Below, one piece after another: positions 1 to 5,446 of a stretch of 10,928 nucleotides of DNA. The translations under genes and the position numbers were made by a program. Source of the stretch: an uncultured Ruminococcus sp. (GTDB lineage: Bacteria; Bacillota_A; Clostridia; Oscillospirales; Ruminococcaceae); the NCBI GenBank assembly GCA_937880065.1, contig CALFMA010000554.1, positions 1-10,928 of the forward strand, read 5' to 3'. The notes beneath the pieces were generated by a model that worked only from the letters and a program-made list of their open reading frames with translations, was not told where the DNA came from and did no database searches. Every line of letters starts with the position of its first letter. The first letter of the stretch is position 1.

Positions 1-1
1 A

Positions 2-64
2 GACCAAGGGATTATTTCTTTTGACCAAACGGCAGAATGGGGAGAATTTTTTAATAATCATTAA
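2..64 (+). CDS. C-terminal end of an unidentified protein (partial)
   Basis: The second reading frame is open from the window edge to a TAA at 62-64 and encodes about 20 residues ending in EWGEFFNNH. A strong hairpin terminator follows 21 bases later, which is the main reason to believe it is the real end of a gene. The fragment is too short to assign a family or function. Confidence 0.4.
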   Translation, partial: DQGIISFDQTAEWGEFFNNH

Positions 65-85
65 CGCCTTTATAACATAATAACC

Positions 86-122
86 AAAAGGTTGACAATG
101 TTTGACATTGCCAACCTTTTTT
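86..122 (+). terminator. Rho-independent terminator
   Basis: A hairpin pairs 86-101 with 105-120 around a 3-base loop, with one A/C mismatch at 95/111, and ends in a run of T (117-122). It lies just after the partial gene ending at 64. The stem starts with AAAA on the other strand, so it could also stop leftward transcription from the small minus-strand gene ending at 166. Confidence 0.75.
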
Positions 123-165
123 CTTTTGTTATAATACTTCTACGATGCCATAAATGGGCAAACCA

Positions 166-330
166 TTACTTCATTTCTTCAACAGAAATTCGGAAGTTTT
201 GACCATTCAAAAAATGCACTTGCAAAGCACTTTCTTCTTCAGTATATGTAGCCACGATTTCGTCCTTGATAAGTAACGTGATTTCTTCCGTTAAATCTCT
301 AACGGAAATTTGTCTTTGATTGTTTTCCAT
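166..330 (-). CDS. Small hypothetical protein, 54 aa
   Basis: The encoded protein starts MENNQRQISVRDL and ends RISVEEMK. An upstream in-frame ATG at 360 would add ten residues, but the ATG at 330 has an AGGAG ribosome binding site about seven bases upstream, so that start is preferred. The product is acidic, soluble and has no membrane segment or recognised motif. It is divergent from the XRE regulator starting at 473 and shares its control region. Small proteins paired with a regulator in this way are common at mobile-element control loci, so a regulatory accessory role is possible, but I do not recognise the family. Confidence 0.6.
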   Translation of the reverse strand: MENNQRQISVRDLTEEITLLIKDEIVATYTEEESALQVHFLNGQNFRISVEEMK

Positions 331-391
331 GCTGTTTTCTCCTACAATTATTTTATTCAATCAAATCGCGCGCCAATTTGTTTGTACTTAT

Positions 392-421
392 ATTATACCA
401 TTTAGTTTCAGCCACAAGCAA
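392..421 (-). promoter_or_regulatory. Promoter for the small minus-strand gene
   Basis: On the minus strand a perfect TATAAT (-10, complement of 392-397) is preceded by a weak TTGCTT -35 candidate (complement of 416-421) at 18-bp spacing. It points at the gene starting at 330. It lies within the inverted repeat at 400-443, so a bound regulator could control it. Confidence 0.5.
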
Positions 422-443
422 CTGTTTGTTGCCAAAACTAAAT
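400..443. repeat. Inverted repeat in the divergent control region, possible operator
   Basis: Perfect 9-bp arms ATTTAGTTT (400-408) and AAACTAAAT (435-443) flank an inner hairpin GCAAC-TGTTT-GTTGC (418-432). The repeat lies between the divergent small gene and the XRE regulator, and overlaps the -10 of one and the likely -10 (TAGAAT, 443-448) of the other. An operator for the XRE protein is an inference from position. Confidence 0.4.
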
Positions 444-472
444 AGAATATTTTGTAGGAGATTGTCTTTGTT

Positions 473-778
473 ATGGTTATTTTGTCGAAATTTGCTGAAA
501 ACCTTTCGGCTCTTATGGAAGAGAAGAATTTGAACGCGCCTGCGCTTGGTAAAATCTTAAATATGGATCGAAGCAACATCACAAGATATTTGCGTGGAGA
601 ACGGCTGCCAAATTACGATCTCTTCATTAGAATTATCGAATACTTTAATGTTTCAGCCGATGTTCTTTTAGGGCGTCTTGATTATTGTGACGTTCAAGAG
701 TTTCAACATATCCGGATGAAAGAAAATACTTGTCATCTGCATTCATTTCAAGCAGTTCATGTAAATCTTCATAAATAG
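473..778 (+). CDS. XRE-family transcriptional regulator, 3'-truncated (101 aa reading frame)
   Basis: Residues 6-66 form a helix-turn-helix domain of the XRE/Cro-CI type: FAENLSALMEEKNLNAPALGKIL, then the recognition helix region DRSNITRYLRGERLPN, then the usual end of the domain, FNVSADVLLG. This predicts a DNA-binding regulator. An AGGAG at 456-460 precedes the ATG with a rather long 12-base gap. After about residue 72 the sequence runs through DNA that is the opposite-strand coding sequence of the methyltransferase (645-1403), so the last 25-30 residues (from about QEFQHIRMK) are very likely not native. Relatives of this type usually carry a longer C-terminal part. The protein may still bind DNA, but it is probably a deletion remnant. 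Confidence 0.65.
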   Translation: MVILSKFAENLSALMEEKNLNAPALGKILNMDRSNITRYLRGERLPNYDLFIRIIEYFNVSADVLLGRLDYCDVQEFQHIRMKENTCHLHSFQAVHVNLHK

Positions 779-1403
779 GTTTCTTTCTGCAAGTTGGAAG
801 CTCGTTTGGAAGATTATCCACGGCATCACCGAAATATTTTCTGCTGAATCCCATAATGTAAACTCTCGGTCTGTTCTGTGGAACTCCGAAATTTCTTGAA
901 TTGCGAACAAAATCTCTTGCATTATAAATAAGTTTTCCCTTTTCATCTTTTGTAACACCGATAACCTTGTAGTCAAGACCGTTTACAAGTATATCAAGAA
1001 TTGTCGCAAATGTTTTTCCTCGTTCGTGGGTTATGAGATTATCGACATTTTCAAGCATAAATGCCATTGGAGTTGTTCTTCTAAGCATTTCTGCAATATC
1101 AAAGAATAGGGTTCCTCTGGTTTTGTCAAGGAATCCTTCTTGTTTTCCTGCACGGCTAAAAGCTTGACAGGGAAAGCCTGCAAGGAGAACATTATAGTCA
1201 ATATTGTCAACTTTTTGCTTGAATTCTTCGGTTGTAATATCATTCATCGGATTTTCACCGTATAGATGCTCGTAGGTAAGACAAGCATTCTTATCGATTT
1301 CAGCCGACAATACATTTTCAAAGCAACCTGCAAGCTCATATCCTCGGCGGATACCACCGATTCCTGCACACAAGTCTATGGTTTTATATTTTTTCTTGCT
1401 CAT
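645..1403 (-). CDS. DNA (cytosine-5) methyltransferase, C-terminally truncated
   Basis: This 252-aa protein carries the N-terminal catalytic half of the C5-cytosine methyltransferase family: motif I (LCAGIGGIRRG, residues 11-21), motif IV with the catalytic Cys79 (GFPCQAFS), motif VI (LENVDNL, about 117-123) and motif VIII (GVPQNRPR, 173-180). The sequence ends soon after FLSSGYVETLERH. The rest of the target-recognition region, motif IX (LTPxE...LQGFP) and motif X (GN at the C-terminus) are missing. The family usually has 310 or more residues. The last dozen residues come from DNA shared with the opposite-strand regulator. The start at 1403 is supported by AAGGAG, and its ATG overlaps the stop of the upstream methyltransferase (ATGA), showing translational coupling. 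Activity is doubtful because motif X completes the AdoMet site. Confidence 0.85.
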   Translation of the reverse strand: MSKKKYKTIDLCAGIGGIRRGYELAGCFENVLSAEIDKNACLTYEHLYGENPMNDITTEEFKQKVDNIDYNVLLAGFPCQAFSRAGKQEGFLDKTRGTLFFDIAEMLRRTTPMAFMLENVDNLITHERGKTFATILDILVNGLDYKVIGVTKDEKGKLIYNARDFVRNSRNFGVPQNRPRVYIMGFSRKYFGDAVDNLPNELPTCRKKPIYEDLHELLEMNADDKYFLSSGYVETLERHNNQDALKEHRLKH

Positions 1404-2362
1404 CTTAATTCTTCTCCTTTTAAGGCGATGTAAATATTTTTTGCTATTCTTTCTACAACGGGAACACAAACGGTATTTCCGCATTGCTTATACGCCTCGT
1501 TCATTGGTATATTCTCAAATCTAAAATCTTCCGGAAATCCTTGCAATGCCAAGCACTCATAAGGTGTCAGTTTGCGGATTCCATACATATCCCGTATAAT
1601 CGGAACACGATCGTGATATGTTCCCATATTTGCTTTTAGGGTTGGTGAAATATCGTATTTTTTCATAGCAACTCCGCTGTCATCAATACGATAAATTCCT
1701 GTCATATCGTTTATTTTATAATTTAAATCGCTGTAATAACGGTTTGTTTTCTTATAGTAATAACAATCACTATGCTTTTGAGTTCTGTCAATGATGTCGT
1801 TAAGCTGCTTTTTAAGAGGCACTTTATCAGGAAAAGCAAATCTATTCATCATTGAAAAATCACGGAATGCCACTATAAATGTTCGACTTCTGTCTTGTGG
1901 AATATTTCCGTGTGTGCAAGCGTTTTGAACACTATATTTAACGGCATATCCAAGCTGTACAAGTGAATTATAAATTGTCAAAAAAGACCTTCCGTTGTCG
2001 TGATATATGAGATTTTTCACATTTTCAAGAAATATAACATTGGGATTTGTATGTTTGGCAATACGAATAATTTCAAAGAAAAGATTACCTCTTGCATCAC
2101 GAAAACCTCTTTGATACCCCATAACAGAAAATGATTGACAAGGAAATCCTGCAACAAGTACATTTGCACAAGGAATGTTCTCTTCGGAAATTGTTCTTAT
2201 ATCACATTCGGAAATAAATGTATCAAGAAAATTACGCTTGTACGTGGTGCAAGCATAATGGTCGAAATCGTTTGCATAAATAACATTAAAACCCGCATTT
2301 ATAAATCCCAAGTCTATTCCGCCTATTCCCGAAAACAGACTTAAAACGGTTGGATTGTTCAT
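1400..2362 (-). CDS. DNA (cytosine-5) methyltransferase, complete
   Basis: The 320-aa protein has the full set of C5-methyltransferase motifs in order: motif I (LFSGIGGIDLGF, 9-20, AdoMet binding), motif IV (AGFPCQSFS, catalytic Cys75), motif VI (LENVKNL, 112-118), motif VIII (IPQDRSR, 154-160), a variable target-recognition region (about 165-260, containing SPTLKA), motif IX (RKLTPYECLALQGFPEDF, 263-280) and motif X (YKQCGNTVCVPVVERIA, 291-307). It should transfer a methyl group from AdoMet to carbon 5 of a cytosine in a specific site. The target sequence cannot be read from the protein. The start at 2362 has AAAGGCGG upstream and overlaps the Vsr stop (ATGA). It sits between Vsr and the truncated methyltransferase in one operon. 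Such methyltransferase pairs often each methylate one strand of an asymmetric site. Confidence 0.95.
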   Translation of the reverse strand: MNNPTVLSLFSGIGGIDLGFINAGFNVIYANDFDHYACTTYKRNFLDTFISECDIRTISEENIPCANVLVAGFPCQSFSVMGYQRGFRDARGNLFFEIIRIAKHTNPNVIFLENVKNLIYHDNGRSFLTIYNSLVQLGYAVKYSVQNACTHGNIPQDRSRTFIVAFRDFSMMNRFAFPDKVPLKKQLNDIIDRTQKHSDCYYYKKTNRYYSDLNYKINDMTGIYRIDDSGVAMKKYDISPTLKANMGTYHDRVPIIRDMYGIRKLTPYECLALQGFPEDFRFENIPMNEAYKQCGNTVCVPVVERIAKNIYIALKGEELR

Positions 2363-2769
2363 TTTCTGACCGCCTTTTCGATAATATCGGCACAATCCGA
2401 AAGGTTTCTCTTGATTTCGTTACCCCAAAATCGAAGCACAATCCAGCCGTCAGCTTCAAGTGCAGCAGTAACTTCTTTATCTCGCTCCATATTTCTTTCT
2501 ATCTTGGGTATCCAAAATCCTTGGTTAGATTTAAAATCCTTTTTTCGTTCATCCCAATTGTAACCGTGCCAAAATTCGCTGTCGCAAAATACGGCAACTT
2601 TCTTGCCAATGAAGGCAATATCGGGTTTCCCGCAAATGGTGTTTACATTCTTTCTGTATCGTAAGCCTCTGTTCCAAAGCTCTTTCATCAGCATTACTTC
2701 AATCTTTGAGCCTTTGCTTTTGACTTGCTTCATATTAAAGCTGATTTGCTCAGGTGTTCTATGTTCCAT
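2359..2769 (-). CDS. vsr: Very short patch repair endonuclease Vsr
   Basis: The 136-aa protein matches the Vsr family in length and motifs. An N-terminal RTPEQISFNMKQVKSKGSKIE is followed by GKPDIAF with the metal-binding Asp50, then VAVFCDSEFWHGYNW with Asp63 and His68, then ERNMERDKEV and the C-terminal GWIVLRFWGNEI. Vsr nicks DNA 5' of the T in T:G mismatches that arise when 5-methylcytosine deaminates, and starts short-patch repair by DNA polymerase I. It fits its neighbours: it is co-transcribed with two C5-cytosine methyltransferases, and its stop overlaps the start of the first one. The ribosome binding site is weak (GAG in AATAGAGATAAAATTAT), so expression may depend on the upstream XRE gene 21 bases away. 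Confidence 0.95.
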   Translation of the reverse strand: MEHRTPEQISFNMKQVKSKGSKIEVMLMKELWNRGLRYRKNVNTICGKPDIAFIGKKVAVFCDSEFWHGYNWDERKKDFKSNQGFWIPKIERNMERDKEVTAALEADGWIVLRFWGNEIKRNLSDCADIIEKAVRK

Positions 2770-2790
2770 ATAATTTTATCTCTATTATCT

Positions 2791-3501
2791 TTATAAATTG
2801 TCATTCGTGTTTTTTTCTAAAAACATCTGAGGATACTCAATCCCCGTAACGCTTTTCAGATAAACAAGGTCAGTAAAGTTGAGTCCGAAATTCAGCGTAG
2901 AATCTTTATTTTCCTTGCCTGTAAGAATGAAATTCAGTTTATTTTGGTCAATACCTTTTAAGGATTTTAGCTTGTCTGCGTTGAAATCCTGCTTTTCAAG
3001 ATTTTTTATAACAACTCTTGAAAGCTGAATTTGCATAGCTTTGTCAATGTCGTTGTCAGCACAGCCGTCCATAATATCAAGAATAGTGAAAATAACATTT
3101 TCATCAATTTCATATTCATCATCTCTTGGCTCAAAAACAAGGTTCTGCTCATTCAAAAGCCACCAGATAGGACAACCGATATATTTTGCAATAGCAAGCT
3201 TTTCATCATCGGTAGTGCTGATAACTGCTCTTAAACTGTTGAATCTTTGCGGAATAGAAGTTAATTTTGTAAAAATAGATTTTTTGCTGTTCAAACTTAC
3301 AGATTCATTATTATCTTGGTCCAGAAGTGAATCCATAGATACACCAAAGAAATCAGAAATTTTCTTTAGAATTTCCCCATTTGGTATTGTACCTTTTTTC
3401 CAGTTGTTTGCAGAACCCGATGATATTTGGAGTTCTTTTAACACAGCGTGAGGTTTCATTCCTTTTAATTCTGCTAAATATTGAAATTTTTCCCAAAACA
3501 T
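2791..3501 (-). CDS. XRE-family transcriptional regulator, first gene of the cytosine methylation operon
   Basis: Of the 236 residues, about 1-58 form an XRE-type helix-turn-helix (MKPHAVLKELQISSGSANNWKKGTIPNGEILKKI split across the two helices) ending in FGVSMDSLL. The C-terminal part (about 75-236) is a long unrecognised region rich in Asp, Asn and Lys, perhaps for dimerization or signal sensing. The start is uncertain: the ATG at 3501 lies 11 bases after AAGGAG, while an in-frame TTG at 3507 (two residues longer) has 5-base spacing. It is transcribed leftward with Vsr and the methyltransferases and divergently from the excisionase-like gene at 3763. The shared intergenic region carries several ATGCAAT palindromes, so it probably represses one or both directions. 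It may act as both element switch and controller of the methylation operon; that is inference. Confidence 0.85.
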   Translation of the reverse strand: MFWEKFQYLAELKGMKPHAVLKELQISSGSANNWKKGTIPNGEILKKISDFFGVSMDSLLDQDNNESVSLNSKKSIFTKLTSIPQRFNSLRAVISTTDDEKLAIAKYIGCPIWWLLNEQNLVFEPRDDEYEIDENVIFTILDIMDGCADNDIDKAMQIQLSRVVIKNLEKQDFNADKLKSLKGIDQNKLNFILTGKENKDSTLNFGLNFTDLVYLKSVTGIEYPQMFLEKNTNDNL

Positions 3502-3576
3502 ATACAAATATTCTCCTTACTTTTTGTATCTTGCTACAAAATTGCATTTAAATGCAAACAATATGAAAATCACATA

Positions 3577-3605
3577 TTGACAATTGCATTATAATGCAAT
3601 ATAAT
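3577..3605 (+). promoter_or_regulatory. Consensus sigma-A promoter for the mobilization operon, with an operator in the spacer
   Basis: TTGACA (3577-3582) and TATAAT (3600-3605) match the consensus exactly with 17-bp spacing. The 18-bp palindrome ATTGCATTATAATGCAAT occupies 3583-3600, so a bound repressor would block RNA polymerase directly. Transcription would start near 3612 and leave a leader of about 150 bases before the gene at 3763. A consensus promoter of this strength in a mobile element would be expected to need tight repression. Confidence 0.8.
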
Positions 3606-3638
3606 GATTATTAGGAAATAATAAATGCAATTATAAGT

Positions 3639-3667
3639 TTGAATTATTTTATCTTTTATAGTATTAT
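3639..3667 (+). promoter_or_regulatory. Second candidate promoter upstream of the excisionase-like gene
   Basis: TTGAAT (3639-3644) and TATTAT (3662-3667) are spaced by 17 bp. Two ATGCAAT sites (3686-3692 and 3702-3708) lie just downstream of the expected start near 3674, a position suited to repression. The surrounding DNA is so AT-rich that chance matches are likely, so this is less certain than the promoter at 3577. Confidence 0.45.
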
Positions 3668-3762
3668 ATCATACTTAAAGCAAAAATGCAATAGCTTTTA
3701 AATGCAATTATGTTATTTCCAAAAATAAAAATACTCGACAAGAGAGAAAGAGGAGTAAAATT

Positions 3763-4041
3763 ATGACTACACAAAGAAAAAATGAAATTATCGACAACAT
3801 TATGAATCTTTTGATTCAGCTCACAAACGATGAGCCTGCGACACCGAACGTTGCAGACAAAGCTGCCAAACCTGTGGAGATGCTCACAATCAAGGAATGT
3901 ACTGATGTTATCCATGGTCTTTCAGAGCATACCGTCCGTCAGCTTGTGGCACAGGACAAGGTGAAGTATGTTCGCACAGGTCAGGGAAAGCGTGGAAAGA
4001 TTCTCGTCAATAAGGCTGATTTGATGAATTATTTCGCTTAA
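3763..4041 (+). CDS. Excisionase-like helix-turn-helix DNA-binding protein
   Basis: This 92-aa protein has a C-terminal winged helix-turn-helix of the excisionase/MerR-like type (about residues 40-92): MLTIKECTDVIHGLSEHTVRQLV for the helices, RTGQGKRGKILVN for the wing, and KADLMNYF for the last helix. The N-terminal 38 residues are a helical and then Ala/Pro-rich extension. AGGAG at 3751-3755 supports the ATG. Proteins of this kind bend DNA at attachment sites as recombination directionality factors, or act as small DNA-binding partners of replication proteins. It is the first gene of the plus-strand operon and ends 12 bases before the ATPase gene. No integrase is visible, so an excision role is inferred from the family, not from context. 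Confidence 0.7.
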   Translation: MTTQRKNEIIDNIMNLLIQLTNDEPATPNVADKAAKPVEMLTIKECTDVIHGLSEHTVRQLVAQDKVKYVRTGQGKRGKILVNKADLMNYFA

Positions 4042-4053
4042 AGGGGAATGACT

Positions 4054-5157
4054 ATGAATATAGAAACATCAATATTACCTGATACTGTAAATTCAGAACA
4101 GTTCACCAATGATATTGCGATTGATAAAGACTATTTCGCCCGAAAACAGATAGAAATGCTCAATAAGATGAATCCTAATTACATTGAAACGGTTTCAATG
4201 CCTGAACTTTATGAAATGGTGTATATTGGCAAAGCACCGATTATTGACGGGCTGCTTTATCCGGGAACATATCTGTTTGTCGGCTCTCCGAAAGTCGGTA
4301 AAAGCTTTATGATGGCACAGATAGCCTATCACGTAAGTTCGGGGACGTCTATGTGGAATTGCGAAGTCCGCAAAGGAACAGTACTTTATCTTGCTTTGGA
4401 AGATGATTACAAGCGTTTACAGGCAAGACTTTACAGAATGTTTGGTACAGAAATGACTGAAAATCTTTTCTTTTCAGTAGCTTCAAAATCACTCGGACAA
4501 GGTTTAAATGAACAGCTGCGAAGTTTCATAACCAATCACCCTGATACCAATCTTATTATTATAGACACCTTGCAGAAAGTCCGTGAATGTGACAGCGATA
4601 ATTACAGCTATGCAAAGGATTATGAAATCATAACGCAATTGAAATCTTTTGCTGACAGTATGGGAATATGCCTGTTGCTTGTTCATCATACAAGAAAGCA
4701 AAAAGCAGATGACGGATTTGATATGATTTCGGGAACAAATGGATTGCTTGGAGCAGCTGACGGTGCATTTCTTCTTCACAAAGAAAAACGCACCAGTAGA
4801 AATGCTGTTCTTGAAATTTCAGGACGTGACCAACAAGACAGAAAATTTCATCTTATCCGTAATGAACAAACACTTGCTTGGGATTTGGAACGTGTGGAAA
4901 ATGAATTATGGAAAGAACCTGCTGAACCATTGCTTGATGAAATAGCAAAATTGATTACAAACGATACTCCGGATTGGATTGGAAATGCAACTGATTTATC
5001 GAAAATTTTGCAAGTGGATATTCCTGTTAATTCGCTTACGAAAAAGCTGAATGTCAATGCAGGAAAGTTATTGAATGACTACGGAATAAGTTATCGTTAT
5101 ATTAAAAATCACGAGGGCAGATTTCTTGAATTTCACTTAGTGAGTGAATCCCCGTGA
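4054..5157 (+). CDS. RepA-like AAA/RecA-fold ATPase
   Basis: The 367-aa protein shows a RecA-type NTPase core: Walker A GSPKVGKS (77-84), an acidic ALEDD (114-118), Walker B LIIIDT (167-172), a His-His sensor-like VHHTRK (210-215) and a loop SGTNGLLGAADG (227-237). This resembles the RepA/hexameric helicase-like ATPases of plasmids and integrated mobilizable elements, which act in element replication or maintenance. The C-terminal 90 residues look like a small helical or winged domain. An ATG at 4048 is only one base from the AAGGGG ribosome binding site, so the ATG at 4054 (7-base spacing) is preferred. The stop codon lies inside the first copy of the downstream GTGAC repeats, which suggests that the protein or its partner acts there. 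Confidence 0.85.
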   Translation: MNIETSILPDTVNSEQFTNDIAIDKDYFARKQIEMLNKMNPNYIETVSMPELYEMVYIGKAPIIDGLLYPGTYLFVGSPKVGKSFMMAQIAYHVSSGTSMWNCEVRKGTVLYLALEDDYKRLQARLYRMFGTEMTENLFFSVASKSLGQGLNEQLRSFITNHPDTNLIIIDTLQKVRECDSDNYSYAKDYEIITQLKSFADSMGICLLLVHHTRKQKADDGFDMISGTNGLLGAADGAFLLHKEKRTSRNAVLEISGRDQQDRKFHLIRNEQTLAWDLERVENELWKEPAEPLLDEIAKLITNDTPDWIGNATDLSKILQVDIPVNSLTKKLNVNAGKLLNDYGISYRYIKNHEGRFLEFHLVSESP

Positions 5158-5418
5158 CAGTTCGTGACGGCTGTGACGGTTTTTGTGGCGGTATAAAATA
5201 ACCGTCACAACTGTCACCAACCGTCACGCAAGGGAGTGCAGAGGGAACGGCTGCTTCTCAAAGAGCGCCTGTATTTGTGATGGAGGAAGAATTCCCCGTC
5301 ACAAGTACTATGGCGTTACAAATGGCGTAGCCTTTTGTAAAACACGGCTCTTTGAGCCGTCTTATCGCAAGCACACTGCCGTCACTCTCATCAATCAATC
5401 GTGACGGTTTGTGCTTGC
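5154..5418. repeat. GTGACGG/CCGTCAC repeat array and hairpins upstream of the relaxase (candidate oriT or origin)
   Basis: This gene-free stretch between the ATPase and the MobV gene holds seven copies of GTGACGG or its complement: 5164-5170, 5173-5179, 5202-5208, 5221-5227, 5296-5302, 5379-5385 and 5401-5407. Variant copies are at 5154-5160 (GTGACAG) and 5211-5217 (CTGTCAC). Three hairpins can form: 5164-5181 with 5200-5217 (16 of 18 pairs, AT-rich loop), ACGGCTC-TTT-GAGCCGT (5344-5360), and 5368-5385 with 5401-5418 (GCAAGCACA plus CCGTCAC arms around a 15-base loop). The last lies 28 bases before the relaxase start. Position next to MobV favours an oriT; the repeats also resemble iterons or operators. 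No experimentally known nick site is identified, although the minus strand has AGTGTG-C (complement of 5371-5377), which recalls the AGTGTG-T of MobV plasmids. Confidence 0.6.
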
Positions 5419-5446
5419 CCATTGTGAATATGAAATGAGGTGAATT

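Larger units (their letters stand above)
3541..3710. repeat. Cluster of ATGCAAT/ATTGCAT sites, candidate operators of the XRE regulator
   Basis: The core is repeated across the divergent region. There is a perfect 16-bp palindrome TTGCATTTAAATGCAA (3542-3557), a perfect 18-bp palindrome ATTGCATTATAATGCAAT (3583-3600), and single sites at 3625-3631, 3686-3692 and 3702-3708. The 18-bp palindrome fills the spacer of the promoter at 3577-3605. The 16-bp palindrome lies just upstream of the regulator gene and may serve autoregulation. The binding protein is inferred from position. Confidence 0.65.

Noticed and set aside
3041..3451. 136-aa open frame on the plus strand
   Set aside because: It lies entirely opposite the XRE regulator gene, has a low-complexity Ser/Phe-rich translation and no ribosome binding site.
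5183..5404. 73-aa open frame on the plus strand within the repeat region
   Set aside because: It has no ribosome binding site, and its translation is made largely of the repeat sequence; the stretch is better explained as a cis-acting region.
5154..5418. Possible CRISPR array
   Set aside because: The repeat unit is only 7 bases, appears in both orientations and has irregular spacing.
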